Shown here in pieces: positions 12,431 through 24,914 of a stretch of DNA of 64,000 bases (position 1 is the first letter of the stretch; each line of letters opens with the position of its first letter). The notes under the pieces are model-generated. The model made no database searches. It saw only the letters and a list, made by a program, of their open reading frames with translations, and was not told the origin of the DNA. Source of the stretch: Uloborus plumipes. Taxonomy: Eukaryota > Arthropoda > Arachnida > Araneae > Uloboridae. Position numbers and translations under genes: made by a program. The stretch spans positions 16,719-80,718 of the forward strand of contig JAXGGA010005157.1 of the NCBI GenBank assembly GCA_038373865.1, written 5' to 3'.

Positions 12431-13857
12431 CACTGGCGGAAAAAAAAATCCCAACACCAAGAAAGACTTGTGTTAGATAAACGAAATTTGGTAGGCGTGT
12501 TTATACAACTGAAAGGTGACATCGATTGAAATTTCGAGTTCCGCGCATTAGTGTGGCGCAGCTGGCGTCACTCAGAACATGCAAATAAGGCTTGTTTTGA
12601 AAGCGTGTTGTGAAGCTCGTGTGTATTATTTTTCCGTGAAAGTTGACGAATTGCGTTTAGCTTAGATAGGAATGCCTTTAAGAAGACGAAGAAAGCCATT
12701 ATCAACAGCTCATCGAGTTTAAACGAGGTCGTACGATTTGGCTACGAGAAGGTGGATTTTCATTTCGCGATATTGCAGAAAGACTTGGGTGGGAATGTTT
12801 CCGCCATGCATGATTATTGGAAGCTATGGGCAAGGGATGGTACTACCTCAAGAAGATTGAGTTCCGAGCTGCCATGTGGCACGACTGAGAAGGAAAATCG
12901 CCGAATCTTGCGTACGGCTGTGGCGCATCGTACTGCATCTGCGGTTGAAATTCGAGCTGCAGTTGGTACTGTCGTGACCCAAGGAACGGTAAGTAACTGT
13001 TTACTTCAAGGACAGCTCCGAGCCAGGCAACCTGCAGCCGGTATTCCATTGACTGCAAACCATTGCATTTTCCGACGGCAGTGGTGCCACGACAGAGCTC
13101 ACTGGAGGTCGGAGTGGAGATCTGTTGTAATTTTTGATGAAAACAGATTCTGCCGTAGTGCCAATGGTGGCTGTATATTGGTCAGAAGGAGGCCAGGGGA
13201 CCGCCTGCATCCAAGCGGTCTACGGCCTAGACACACGGGACTCATACCTGGAGTTATGGTCTCTGGAGCAATTTCCTACGACAGCAGGGGAATTCTTGTG
13301 GTTATCCCAAACTCACTGACTGAAAATTTTTCGTCAGTCTATTAATTTAACCAGTAGTACAGCCCTTCATGAGTAGCATTCAAGGGAGCGTTTTCCAACA
13401 GATAACGCTCGCCCTCATATCGCTGCTGTAACGCAATGTGCTCTACAGAGTTCTGACATGTTACCATGACCTGCAAAATCACCAGGTCTGTCTCCAATTG
13501 ATAACGTGTGGGATACCATGGGGTGGCACCTCGAGCATCATCCGCAGTCAGCAATGACGGTCCTAGTATTGACACAGCAAGTGCAACAAGCACGGAATTC
13601 CATACCACAAAATGACACTCGGCACCTGTATGACATAATGCATGCACGCTTGCAGGCTTGCCTTCATAATTCTGGAGGTTACACCCTATATTAAATTAAC
13701 ATAATTTCGCATTTGCACAGCATTTTCTTGAGCTTAAATTAGGCAGTGATCTTGTACATTTAATCAATTAAACATGTTAAATAGACAATTACATTACCCA
13801 AATTTCATTACTCTGAAGTAATTTTTTCTTGGTGTTGGGATTTTTTTTCCGCCAGTG
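12431..13857 (+). mobile_element. Tc1-like DNA transposon, degenerate
   Basis: Inverted ends of about 33 bp start CACTGGCGGAAAAAAAA and include ATCCCAACACCAAGAAA. The element is flanked by TA at 12429-12430 and 13858-13859, as expected for Tc1/mariner. Length is 1427 bp, typical for the group. It encodes a transposase relic on the plus strand. Confidence 0.92.
12672..13694 (+). pseudogene. Tc1-like transposase pseudogene
   Basis: An intact protein would be a DDE transposase of about 340 residues that cuts and pastes the element. The relic begins MPLRRRR at 12672, then shifts frame. The helix-turn-helix region (REGGFSFRDIAERLG) lies in a second frame at about 12694-12780, and the HDYWKLWARDGTTSRR to GAISYDSRGILVVIP part in a third frame (12752-13345). 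The first catalytic Asp is in FDENRF (about 13134). The second (DNARPH, about 13399) lies after another frame change. The third site reads SPIDNVWD (about 13492), an Asp where Tc1 proteins usually have Glu. The last part (13506-13694) ends HARLQACLHNSGGY, the usual C-terminus. At least three frameshifts make it inactive. Confidence 0.9.
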
Positions 13858-13859
13858 TA

Positions 13860-15110
13860 TGTCAAAATTGGAAAAAAAAAAATGCTTTGTAAGATGTAAC
13901 ATGTTTAGTTTTTAATAAATGTCCCTGGGGTCCCAAAACCGATAAACCGTTCAAACGGTATGTGCGGGGGACCTCAGGGTGTCAAATGTCAAAAATACGA
14001 AGAAAATCCAAAGAAATTTTACAAGGTCTTGAGTCTCATCCGGAACGATAAGAAGGAAAAATAGTTGAAATCAAATCCCATCCCGTTACAATGCACTTCA
14101 AAGGACCCTCAAATTTTTATTCGTTGAATCGAGAAATTCGAATAACTTAATAGCAATAACACGAATCTTCATTTTGCTGAAATGGATATTTTGCTGTAAT
14201 GAGATTTTACTACATCTTGTAGTTGCTTTCAAATGCTATTTCTTGGTGAAGTTTGTGAAAGTTCATAAATTGCATAAGAAATAATAATGTCATATAACAG
14301 CAGGGTGAATAATGACAAGTTAAATTAGCAAGTTGAGTTCAAGTGTAAATTGAGACGAAGAATATAGAAATGAAGTCCATAGAAGCTAAAATGTCTGAAC
14401 CGCAGTTAAATCGCACCTTTGCATATTGAAATAAAATAAATATATCGTATAAGTTGTGTGATGGATCTTTCTGCAAAGTTAAATTTAATGAAGAATTTCC
14501 ATATGAATAAATGCCTACTCCTTTCTGTAGGTTTATAATTATGTCTCTATGGACTTGAGTGATGTGTAAAATGTTTAAAGTAATTTATTAGCAGTTTGAA
14601 ATCGCGCAATATAATGGTAAATCGATTTACCACTGATTTTCCTTTTTGACGTGGAATCTCTTTTTTCCCTCCACAAATTTGAACCTAAATTTAAACCTAT
14701 TCAGATCAATATTAAAAAGCTGAAAAATGAATAGGAAAAAAAAAAAAACACACATAAATACGCTGTAAAATTAGTTTTCGACTTTACAGTGTATCACAGA
14801 GTAATCATATGTAGTAATCTGTTTACATGTTTTTGTTTTTATTGATTTTAAACAATAATAATTTAATATAAATATGCATCATCCAAAAGAAATAAATAAG
14901 CTTTCCAAGAACTAAATGCTTAAACAAAGTTAACAACAACTGACTGGAAAACTACATATTGATATAAAGCAAAAAGAAACTCAGTTGAGTTGTCTAACAC
15001 GATGCATGACTTAACTTTATTAAAGTATTTTAAATTCGTTTTATTACATAAAATAACAACTTTTGGTGTAGTTAACTTCATATTATTGGAGTTGCTCGAA
15101 AGTGCGAGAA
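13860..15110. other. AT-rich stretch with nothing recognised
   Basis: No convincing frame, repeat end or RNA gene seen. Short A- and T-runs are common. Confidence 0.4.
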
Positions 15111-15239
15111 GACGGGCGGTTCTTTTCTTTTCTTTTTCTTTGTAAACAATGACATCGTTATATGTTTTCTTTTTGGACCTCAGACGTCGTGCAGTCCCTC
15201 TTTCAATTTGGCAGCCTGGCCAACGTTACTCACCCACAG

Positions 15240-15392
15240 GCTCCTGCTCTGCTAACGTGGTGCCGTCGCCATGCGGGATAAGATGGCGGACCCAGAACTG
15301 CTCAGCCAGTCCATCTGCTTCTACTGGTGCGACCCCTCTCCTTCAGAAGCTGCAGGTCCGTCTCTGGTCCTCGGCAGAGTAGGTAAAGCAGA
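15240..15392 (+). CDS. Candidate 5' exon, unidentified (weak)
   Basis: This is one of the few GC-rich, CpG-containing stretches outside mobile elements. An ATG at 15271 is followed in frame by a second, AAGATGGCGGAC, in a strong initiation context (15283). The frame reads MADPELLSQSICFYWCDPSP and runs open to a possible splice donor, AGTAG|GTAAAG, near 15382, after which the same frame simply runs into an (AC)n microsatellite. I do not recognise the protein. The upstream 100 bases are also GC-rich and could be a 5' UTR. Against: no second exon can be paired with it. It could also be a fragment of unknown repeat. Confidence 0.25.
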
Positions 15393-15409
15393 TGGGAGTG
15401 CTCATGTCT

Positions 15410-15540
<131 letters not shown>

Positions 15541-15639
15541 CTGCCTACACACGCACTCTCACACATACACACACGACACACACACATAAATACACTTTGC
15601 CTATCGCAATTCGTCATTGCAAATAGCATAATTTGAATT

Positions 15640-16690
15640 TAAGGTATCAAAATTCAATTATTATTATTATTTTTTAATGCTCAGTTATATTTCCACCAAT
15701 CTAGATATTTATGCACTTGCAGTGAAACAAGTATAACTATCCCACACAATAAAAGGTTGTTGCAGAAAAAAAAAAGACTGAAGCATAGCATATGAAATTT
15801 AGATGAAGCTATTTGTTCCCACAAGAAAAATGCTTTTGAAATGCATAAACGGGCATCCATATTTTTCATACAAAATTTAATGACCGATTTTAAAATATAA
15901 TAGCTGGTTCCAATTTTCCGCCATTTGTCTTGCCTAAATGAAAAATCTCCCCTGTACAGTTCGTTCTAAACGTTCCATCCACGGATATGAACTTTCACCT
16001 CCCATTCATTATCCAAATACAGAAAACACGTCTTCTTCTTCACGGTGCTTCGTATTTTTCATTCGAGTAAGCGCCAATTTCCTCTCTCCAGCCATAATTC
16101 ACCTCCACCGGGTCACGCATTCGGCCCGGTGTGGCACAGAGTGATGTCTTCGTGGCCCAGAATAGTTAAAAATGGTTGATTTCATTGTATTCTATGCACA
16201 ATGCTTTATTAATGGAATACTATTCATCTGGGAAATGCTTTGTTCTGTAGCTGGCACGGATAGGCTAAAGCGAAATAGAATAATTGGATTTGGCTTGTTG
16301 GTGTGGAAATGTTTTTAAAAAGAAATGGCGAAAAGATACATGACTTTTCTTCCAACTAACTGAATCGAAGAATTAATAATAACTAAAGAAACATTTCAAC
16401 ATTGCTTCACTAAAATTGAATTTGTAAAAACGGTTAGTGAAGAATACGATTTTACGAAGGTCGGGGTTTTACAATTCGTGTCTTTAATTTATGTTTATTT
16501 AATTACGTTTAAGGAACAATTCTCACAAATGGGTTAAAAGGAGTTCTGTAGTTGAAACAAAAGATTTGAAGGCAGACACCTTTGGTTAGCATGTTACGGT
16601 TGAAAAATGTTTGTTAGGCAAAAAAAAAAAAAAGTCAGTTTGGATTACATATGCAAGCTTTAATTTCAGACATTTATTTTTTTTCTGCAG
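15640..16690. other. Stretch with nothing recognised
   Basis: A moderately GC-richer part at 15930-16145 holds a 68-codon plus-strand frame with no recognisable domain. No repeat ends seen. Confidence 0.35.
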
Positions 16691-16696
16691 TAATTC

Positions 16697-16858
16697 TGTC
16701 GAACCTCGTTAAAACGAGCTCTAGAGGGACCTTGAAAATCAATTCGTCTCAAAAGCAGTTCGTTTTATTCGAACAAGAATAAACAATAAACAATAGGATG
16801 GGGATCAGAAATGTAGTTTTTCGTTTTCACCGTGTTAGAATTAAAGAGGCTCCACTGT
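16697..16858. mobile_element. Degenerate pogo-like MITE
   Basis: Begins CTGTCGAACCTCGTTAAAAC and ends GAGGCTCCACTG, partly complementary, in the style of CAGT..CTCGTTA pogo-type ends also seen at 1531 and 35303. The TA flank survives only on the right. Low confidence in exact limits. Confidence 0.3.
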
Positions 16859-16879
16859 AGATAAACAGCTACTCTAAAC

Positions 16880-18977
16880 CAGGGGTTCTCAAACTTTTTA
16901 ATTCGGTAGACCTCTTGCCATTTTTTTCTGTTACTCATGGATCCCCTACGTAGAGCTAGTTCCAAACAGTAAGGCACTGTAATATTTGTACCGTAAAATG
17001 GGGTGAATCGGAACACTTTTTAGCTTTGATTGTAAAAAAAGTAGTTAAAAGATTTTTTTTTTACTTGATTTTTTGGGTAAAAACTTCTGTCTTGCTTTGC
17101 TTTGGATATTCCAAGCAAAGACAAAACATTTTGAACAGTTATTATTCATATATATAGGAATTTAGGGGTGTTCCGAATCACCCCGCTGATAGGGGTCAAT
17201 CGGAACACTTGTTAAAATTTTTATTTTTTTTTCAATTTAACCTGTAATAAGTCTCACAAACATGAGTACTATTGATGGGGAAGAATAAGAACAGATAGTT
17301 ACTGTCAAATAAAAGTTTATTTTCTATACCAGTAAACGTTAATGATTTGTCAAAACTCAAAATAATTTTGAACTTATCAAAAATAAAAATTAATTTTAAG
17401 AAATGCTTTTGAATTGAAATACAAAGCTTTAACATAAATTGAAGTCACTCATGTCGTCCACAAATATGTACTTGTCCTTAAAACTAGCAGTTGTGGCTTG
17501 GCTTAAGTTTTTTCATAACATCTTGTGGGATGAACTCTGCCTTTTCTTTAGTTTTTTGAAATCTCTGGGTTTCGAGGATTGTAATGAAAGATTTTTTCGC
17601 TTATTCATCACTGTCTGTGTGCTGGACTTTTACTACATAAAGTCTATGTGACTTTTCCCCTCGTATTTTAAGTAAAAAGAAGTCTCCTGGAGAAAAAATC
17701 TTTTGAAATCAGCAACTTTTTGTCATTCTAAGATCTAGTTGCCCACGAGAAGAGATAAGCAGTAATAAATCCTTGTCCTTGTCTTGATTAGAAGAATTGG
17801 GGTTAGAATCTTGATTTTTCAAACAGTTTCCTTTAAATAAGTTTGAATTGGAACAACAGAACTAAGTGTTCCGATTCACACCGTAATTTTTTTTCCTGTG
17901 GCATTTTTCAGAATTCTTCATTTTTTATGACACAATTTATAAAAAATGTAAATTCTAATGTGGCATTCTGTTGTTCAGATACATGCATAATTGAAACATA
18001 CTACTATTAGTTTTTAAATATAAGAAGGTTTGTTCTTGCATATGAAGTTTTGCAGTCTATGAAAATGTGATGTTTTCTAGCATTCCACGTGCAGCCCTCC
18101 TTAGAAGCCAGTAGCGTTGCCAGATTGACAAAAGTAATTTTTTCCTACTTCCTATGATCTTACCTTTATAAAAAAAAAAATTCATGGTGAAAAATACTCA
18201 ATAGTATATTTATGAAGAATTTCTTTGTACAGTCGGGAAGTTTTGTTCCGATTGACCCCGCTGTTCCTATACACCCCATTTTACGGTACTTAATTGTGTA
18301 AAAACCGTGAATTGGGAGCCTAAGTTTAGTCCAAAGTGTTTAAAATCATCACATAAAAGCAGAATGTATGGAAATGTCACAGAACAAATTAAAAAATTGC
18401 CCAATAGTGTGACATTTTGCCCTGAGGGTTTGGAAAACACTTGACACTAAATTAAAAAAAAAAAAAAATCAACCTTAAACTTTTTTATTTTTTAATATGT
18501 AAGAGACGTTCTGATAGTTTATTATGAAGTGAAAAATTAAAAGAGAAAACAAATACTGCAACTTCTCATATGTACTTTTACTAATTAAAATTCCATAAAA
18601 TACAATTGTGGTGGTATTACTGGAGGTAATAAGTGTACAAAAAAGAATATTTTTAGTGACAAGAATGGTTAAACTATACATTTTTTTTAAATGTTAGGTT
18701 AACTGTTTGTCACATTTAAGGTTAGTACCCCATTGCTTATAACGTACCCCATAAACTTTTTAAAATTCAAGTAATATAAATTTGTTACCCTTATAGAATG
18801 TGTAAATTTTTGTGAAAACGTATTTAAACTAGATGCAGGCTCTTGGACCCTTATTAGCATCTTATTAGCACCCCCCAATTTTTTCTTTCGCTGACATGGA
18901 CCCCAACATGACACAGGACCCCTTAGAGACCGGCATGGACCCCTGGGGGTAACTGTGGACTACTTTGGGATCCACTG
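16880..18977. mobile_element. hAT element (CAGGGGTTCTCAAAC ends) containing a nested TA element
   Basis: The left end is CAGGGGTTCTCAAACTTTTT; the right end closes TTTGGGATCCACTG. It is flanked by CTCTAAAC (16872-16879) and CTCTAAAT (18978-18985), 7 of 8 identical. An independent TA-flanked element lies inside at 16991-18286, so the hAT itself is about 800 bp. The right subterminal part repeats GGACCCC/TGGACCCC blocks (18846-18945). Confidence 0.75.
16991..18286. mobile_element. TA-flanked TIR element with repeated TCGGAACAC motif
   Basis: The ends are CCGTAAAATGGGGTG and its exact complement CACCCCATTTTACGG, flanked by TA on both sides, as in Tc1/mariner/pogo elements. The motif TCGGAACAC or its complement occurs repeatedly inside: at about 17008, 17168, 17209, 17868 and, as GTTCCGATTGACCCCGC, near 18245. 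Small frames at 17232-17651 match nothing I recognise. It sits inside the hAT at 16880-18977. Confidence 0.7.
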
Positions 18978-19437
18978 CTCTAAATCATGCAGACAGACCT
19001 CGTTAACTCGAACATGCAAAAAAGGAATAACTGCTAAACCTAACTACTAATTAACTGTTTCATTAAAAAGAAAAAATTAAAACCATTTGGAACATATCCC
19101 GTCAAAACAATAATATTTCACTTGAAGAATGTTAAAAAACTATTTCACAGATAATTTTAAAGAAATTAAAACCAACAATGCAAATTTCCTCTTTGATAAC
19201 CAAGCAGTTAAATGAACTCCGTCTGCTACCCCTGACAAAAACAATGAACACAACCTCAGCAAAAGATAACAACGCCCTCTTTTGACAGGAATATCAAGAA
19301 TGATTAATCACGTTCGCTGATTTTGATTGCATCTGAAACGCCTTTTTCAGTTCACGGAAGCAGAGGAATTAATCGTTAGTTTTCAGGAAATGTACTCGGT
19401 TAAATGAATTCAGTACAGACGCTGAAAAAAGTAAAAT

Positions 19438-20045
19438 GTTGTTTTTACAGGATAATACAGTTAATTTTATAGTAATAAACTGTAACATTTCCAAGGGCGG
19501 ATCCAGAGAGTTTTCAAGGGATGGGCGATTGATCTTTGCTACTTTTTATACATACTGATACTAGTTTAAAAATAGATCACAAAAGTTTCGGATTTCAATT
19601 CTGAAATACTTCCGAGGGACAGCCTCAAAACTCTTTCCCCTAACTTCATTAAAACTCGAATAAAATTGCATTTTTAGAGCTTCAATGTCGAAAAATTACC
19701 GGTGAAAAGTTCTCCAAGGGAGGGACGATCGCCCCCATCGCCCCTCCCTTGTATCCGCTCCTGAACATTTCGAATTTCACAGTAATAAACTGTAAAATTA
19801 CTCATTTTACAGTTTATTACAGTGCATTTTACCGTTTTAAACTGGAACCTCTGCTGCCAGTATTATAATGTTGTTTTTACAGTATAATACAGCTAATTTT
19901 ATGGTAATTAAGCTGTAAAATTGCTAGTTTTACAGAATTACTCAAAAAATTGTTAATTTACAATTTTTTCTGTGCATTTTATAGTTATAAACTGGAACCT
20001 CTGCTTCCAGTACTATATTGTAAAAATAGGCTTATTTTTTGCAAT
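19438..20045. repeat. Palindromic TTTTTACAGTATAATACAG repeat cluster
   Basis: Repeated blocks include TTTTTACAGTATAATACAG, ATTTTACAGTTTATTACAG and AAACTGGAACCTCTGCTNCC, in both orientations. The cluster is interrupted by a hAT MITE at 19492-19763. A relative of the same family forms the inner palindrome at 46660-46756. Probably an old foldback MITE present in more than one copy. Confidence 0.5.
19492..19763. mobile_element. hAT MITE of the CAAGGGCGGATCCAG family
   Basis: Starts CAAGGGCGGATCCAGAG and ends GTATCCGCTCCTG, with an exact 8-bp duplication AACATTTC at 19484-19491 and 19764-19771. It contains the CGATCGCCCCCATCGCCCCT block near its right end. Relatives: 35944-36234, 56517-57121, and degenerate copies at 54948 and about 45104. 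Confidence 0.85.
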
Positions 20046-20102
20046 GTAGCATTGAGAATGTTTTGCAGGATAGTCTGTTTATTTGAAATCCCGCAACTAT
20101 GA

Positions 20103-20520
20103 GTAGGGGCGCACCTAGGAGAGCCACTGTGGGCCCCTATTCAAATTGGTAATCGGGTCCCCTTCAGCTTTAAAACTTAGAAAACTTACTCCACTCCGAT
20201 TCCAAGCCGGGACTCTCTGAGTGCTAGGCTGCTTAGGCCTCTAGTTTCCAACTGAGGTTGACATGGCCTCTCGTGGGCCCTGGGCGCTCCGATCGGAGGC
20301 CACGAGACGTCACTGAGACTCACCGAAAAAATTTCTACATTCGGCAAATTTGGCGACTGCATTACAAAGATGCCATTTTTTGAACAATTTTGTTCTTATT
20401 CTTACTGTCGCTTCTCATTAGATGACGGTACTATGACTATGTACACATGCTCGTAGATTATAATTCGGTAAAATTTGGAATATCATTCGGCAAATTGAAA
20501 ATTTTCCGTGTTCCAAAAAT
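20103..20520. mobile_element. Fragment related to the GGAGCGC...ATTCGGCAAATT hAT family
   Basis: Contains GGGCGCACCTAGGAG, GGGCGCTCCGATCGGAGG and repeated ATTCGGCAAATT/ATTCGGTAAAATT motifs, which also occur at 38703-38924 and 57270-57505. Its ends are not clear. Confidence 0.4.
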
Positions 20521-21400
20521 TTAAATTTGGAACGAACTTATCACCGGTCAATGGAAACTTTGACCGGTCCACAGATTTTTGCTTTTTCCCACTTGAACAA
20601 GGTTTTTTGATTGTTTTTTTTTATACCGATAGCATCTCCAACGATATTTTTTGTGTTAATACAACACTTTTAAGATCCATGATTTTGTCTTTCAAGGTTG
20701 ACAACACAAGAATGTGCGTGTTTATATTTGTCATTTGTTTAGTCACTCATTGCAGTCCTCCTCCCCCAATTGGACTGGATTTTGTAATTTTTAAAATATA
20801 ATGATTTTCCCCCCAAAGGTTTATGTAATTATAAATAGTAAGTAAAACACTTGTTTGTCCTTACTGCTAAATATTGTACACCATATGATAGTTAAAATCT
20901 ATCATAATTAACCTTTTTTTTTAAACAGTTCTTTTTTTTTTTTGCTTTCTTTTTCTTTTCTTTGGAAAACACACCGGCTCGCGAAACGTTTTCGCAAATT
21001 TTGGGATAAAAATATTGAGAAACTGATTTAAGCCTTTTTTTTTAGTGAGCATAAAATATACGGACATGTCATAAAAAATAAATGCGTAATTCCAATTGAA
21101 GTAATTGCAGCTTACAATTTTAATCCAGTTATTAGCGAGTACTGGAAAAAATTTATCAAAGCATTGCTGTTGTAAACGCAATTTAATCCTATAATAAAAA
21201 AGTTAAAAAGTTTAAAATATAGAATACCACCGAATGATTAATGACACCACATGATAATTATTTTTTCAAAAATCATAGAAAACAACAAAACACATCAGAA
21301 ATGACTTTTTCAAAAAATTTGAGAAAAGTATTTGACAAAAAATTTATATTTGAAGCGAAATGATAAATGCAAATATTATTTCAGAAGGTCATAAAAAGAA
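20521..21400. other. AT-rich stretch with nothing recognised
   Basis: Frames of 86-97 codons on both strands at 20508-21181 are dominated by low-complexity Phe/Lys and have no recognisable domain. Confidence 0.4.
21393..21397 (-). terminator. Pol III terminator of tRNA-Gly
   Basis: TTTTT on the minus strand, shortly after the tRNA 3' end. Confidence 0.8.
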
Positions 21401-21472
21401 TGCGTCGGCCGGGAGTCGAACCCGGGTCAACTGCTTGGAAGGCAGCTATGCTAACCGTTATACCACCGACGC
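21401..21472 (-). tRNA. tRNA-Gly (anticodon UCC)
   Basis: On the minus strand the 72-base sequence folds into a full cloverleaf. The acceptor stem is GCGTCGG/CCGACGC with discriminator A (21401). The D arm contains the A-box GTGGTATAACGG. The anticodon arm is GCTGC-CTTCCAA-GCAGT with anticodon TCC (complement at 21437-21439). The T arm CCGGG-TTCGACT-CCCGG carries the B-box. Four bases after the 3' end a run of five T on the minus strand (21393-21397) supplies a Pol III terminator. It has no intron. It reads GGA glycine codons. Bases at all stem positions pair, so it looks functional and is probably a host gene rather than a SINE head. Confidence 0.96.
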
Positions 21473-22168
21473 TCGATGACATTTCGTAGAAACAACTATT
21501 ACATAACATAATTTTATTAGGTCACTCGCTATTTTAATAAGTTTAATTATTATATTCCACACAATTACTTCAGACGATTGCAATTTCTTCTGAATGTTGA
21601 GTTTTTCAGTTAATACGAATGGATGATTTGATTAGTATGTCAGCATTACGTTCTTTTCTTACTGTTAAGATTCACGTTCCTCTGCTGCCATCTATTGGTA
21701 GAAATCTGAGACTGAGCTAAGTATAAGCGTACGAGGATAAGTAAAAACAAATAAATTACAATACGAGAAGACGGAGAATGACACTAACTACAAACAAACA
21801 AAACCCTTGGTTTTCAAAATTTTGCTTTTTACTATTATGCTATGCACTAAACTGCCGATTACCCGCAGATACCTTTTTTTGTTCCGATTATCCGACGTTC
21901 GGATTATCGATGTCTCATACAGTTTTTTTTTTCTTTTTAATTTTTTTTTGAGGGGATGATTTTCCGATAGCAGAAAAATGGTTGAATATGTTTCGCTTTT
22001 CAAACTTCTAGAATTATGAGCTAAATGTTGCACTAAAGACTAAAACTATCGAATTAGATGACTGCTTTGAACAGCAAAAAAACAGAGCTTTTGTTTTACT
22101 CTCAGGAAATGTATACTATTCAGTACATATATTGATTGGTTTATAGAACTTTATGGAGCAAGAATCTT
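21473..22168. other. AT-rich stretch with nothing recognised
   Basis: At 21840-21920 there are GATTACCCGCAG and TTCCGATTATCCGACG blocks reminiscent of a pogo/Tigger end, with no partner found. Confidence 0.3.
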
Positions 22169-22176
22169 GTGATATT

Positions 22177-24070
22177 CAAGGCCGTATCCAGAGGGGGGGC
22201 CCGACGGGCCCGAGCCCCCCCCGAAACCCGAAATGTTTTATAATGTAAAACAGAAAAAAAAAAACGTTTTCTTTTTTTTTTAAATTTCAAATGGCAAAAA
22301 AAAATTATATTATTTTTTCTTTTTAACTATTAAACGAGTAAAAATTTGAAGAAGTACAAAAAAAAAAAAAAAGACAATTCAAATTCTTATTAGCTGCAAA
22401 ACAAATTTGAAAACAAGACTCTCATTAGCACTTCCAGCTCTCTTTCCCAAATCAATTCAGGCTCAAGGCAAGCTACTTATCAGTTTGATCGGCGGTCCCC
22501 CCTCCCCCCATAAAACTTATAAAACTTACACCACTCAGATTCTTACCCTAATCGCCGGGCCCTGAGTTTCCGACTAGGCTGAGATTGCTTCTCAGCGCCC
22601 TGATTCAATTAACAGGGTACTTTTTTGGTCCCCATTTATAAGCATTTGTAATCCTCGAGGGATTTTAATAGCTAAACATGTCTTCAAACACTTCTAAACA
22701 TGTTAATATCAACAAGACCACACAAAAACGGATACGTTCACAGACCCTCTGCTTTGTTGGACGCTCACCAATCTTAGACAAAAGTTACTTAAAAAAAATT
22801 CCATTTACAAATGCTTAAAAACCTTGAATACTTTGTTAAATATAGCTGTAAACCTTGAATTTTAAAGTTTCTAACACAAATGGAGGGGAGGTGGGCATCA
22901 AGTTGCGCGAAACTCAGCTCCTTGATTAAAAAAAATATTCTGCGTAATGCAAAAATCATATTCCAGCATTTTTTGTAGCATATTTTCAAAAATAACTTTT
23001 TGTGACTCGCATGTTTCATTTCTGACTATTCATTAAATACCTAATTCAGTATTTTAGAAGTTACTTTGTAATTGATTCTTTTATTAATATGTTAAGCACG
23101 AGAAAAAATATTACCCTACCTGTGTATTCTTTTTCGTTTTCTGCAGTACTAGTGATTGAAAAAGAAATTGTCGTTATAAGTATTTTTTAATATCTATTTT
23201 TAATTTTTAAAAGATGTGTCTTTCAAAGTTTTAACAATTTCGTAAGACTGTCCAATCAACTATTAAAACGTCAGAGACTGGAAAGTGCAAATGAAATGCT
23301 TTAAAGAATTTTAACTGTTCCAGAGTCTTTGAAAATCATTAAATACCTTTTTGAAACTCCTTCAAAAGTGCTTCAATCCTATTTCTTATAAATAATTAAA
23401 ATATGAATTAACTAAATGGCCAGAATGTTACTCTCTCGTTAATTATTTTTTAAATCTCTACACTATTTCTTTTAAAGAATTTTATGTGTTTTATAATATT
23501 GGTTATTTTATGTTACTAACAAGTGCTATCTATGTAACTATAGTGAAAACCGATGTAAGCAAGTGATAATGTGTAATGTGTTAATCTTTTCTCCACCCTT
23601 GTCCTTCCTGTCTGTCGCTTAATGTTAATCGTTTGTTAAACTAAACATTTTTTTAAGCTTTGATTAATCTTAATTTGCAAAAGAATGCAGAAAATTTATG
23701 AGATTGTTGTTTGCCTACTTTTCCAACATGTTTTTGAAGTCCCGATAGCCCCATATAAGGCCTCAAAATGCAGAATTTTAAAACTTTTTTTCAAAAATTT
23801 TCCCGGGGGAGAAACCCCCGGCCCCCTAAAATTACGGATATTCTACCCCATTTAAAAAAGTTGTCATTACATATCTCTCCATTTCCAATAAAGGTCAGTT
23901 CAAGAAAATAATAAGAATAAAGAAATGAAAAACACACACATCAAACATCGTGGGGGGGGGGGGGGGTCAGCTAGAAATTAGACTCATAGCACACACAAAA
24001 ATGTATGGGTGTTTGGGCAATGTGCGAAACTCTGGACCCCTCCCGAAATTTTTTTCTGGATACGGCCTTG
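22177..24070. mobile_element. Non-autonomous 1.9-kb hAT (CAAGGCCGTATCCAG ends)
   Basis: The ends are CAAGGCCGTATCCAG and its exact complement CTGGATACGGCCTTG, flanked by an exact duplication GTGATATT at 22169-22176 and 24071-24078. Length is 1894 bp. The interior has no hAT transposase motif. GC-rich blocks (CCCGACGGGCCCGAGCC near 22200; poly-G at 23951-23966) lie in the subterminal regions. A distant cousin of the CAAGGGCGGATCCAG MITEs. Confidence 0.9.
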
Positions 24071-24297
24071 GTGATATTGTTATATTGTTGGAAAATAGTA
24101 CGAAAAAAAGAAAAATTTCAAAACATTTAAATAAGAGGACATATTGTTTCTAAAATACTGAGCAACTTTCCCCACAATCCATTCAAAAAAAAAAAAAAAA
24201 CCTGCACTTGAAAATATCGCTTTAGATAACTTTTATGAGCAGCGAACAAAAATCATTGCACTAATGTTAAAAAAAAGAGCTCACTATATATACATAT

Positions 24298-24910
24298 TGT
24301 TACAAATCTTGTAAATAGTTGTTTTTCCTGCCTTGCTTTATTTTCATTAGTTTTGGTTTTATCTGGCGACATGTTGCAAATGTATCTGAAGATATCACTT
24401 TTATCATCTGTATACCGGCCATGAAACATTTTGTAGTTTTTACACTTGCCCTGCATTTAATAAGCGTGAAGACATTTTTCGCTCGGAGTGTTTTCTTTTT
24501 TTTCTTTTTCTTTTTATTTCTAGCGTTTTCTTGAATGGAATATGTAATTTATGAATGACCAGAATGCTCCGGATTTTGCTAGAACCTTCTTTCAGAGTAT
24601 AAAAAGCTGGCCTTGAACACAAGTCAGTTAGTTTTTCTCAGATGGGTTTTCTGAGATGCTCGTTTTCGTTCGCTTGGGCGGATGGTTGTTTTGCTTTTGT
24701 AATTGCTTAATTACTGTTCACGTTAGATACGTGGTGCTGAGTTACTGTTGAGAGTACAGTGTACTGTTTGTTGCCTAATTGCTGATGTTTAGCAATTGTT
24801 TTCTGCTCTTATTGTAAATAGTGTAAATACTTGTAAATAAATTTATAGTTACTTCCTCAAGATTGGAATGCTCATTTGAAGAAAGTTGAAGGTGCAACGG
24901 ACTCGTTACA
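24298..24910 (+). repeat. 5' LTR
   Basis: Begins TGTTACAAATCTTG and ends CTCGTTACA. It contains a TATA box (TATAAAAAG, 24598) and an AATAAA (24836). It matches the 3' LTR except for CATTTTG versus CACTTTG and a missing GTT near 24321. Confidence 0.97.
24598..24606 (+). promoter_or_regulatory. LTR TATA box
   Basis: TATAAAAAG, about 240 bases before the AATAAA, in the position expected for the U3 promoter. The same motif occurs in the 3' LTR near 30338. Confidence 0.6.
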
Positions 24911-24914
24911 ATTT

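Noticed and set aside
20508..21181. 97- and 86-codon frames
   Set aside because: Low-complexity Phe/Lys-rich translations of T- and A-runs.
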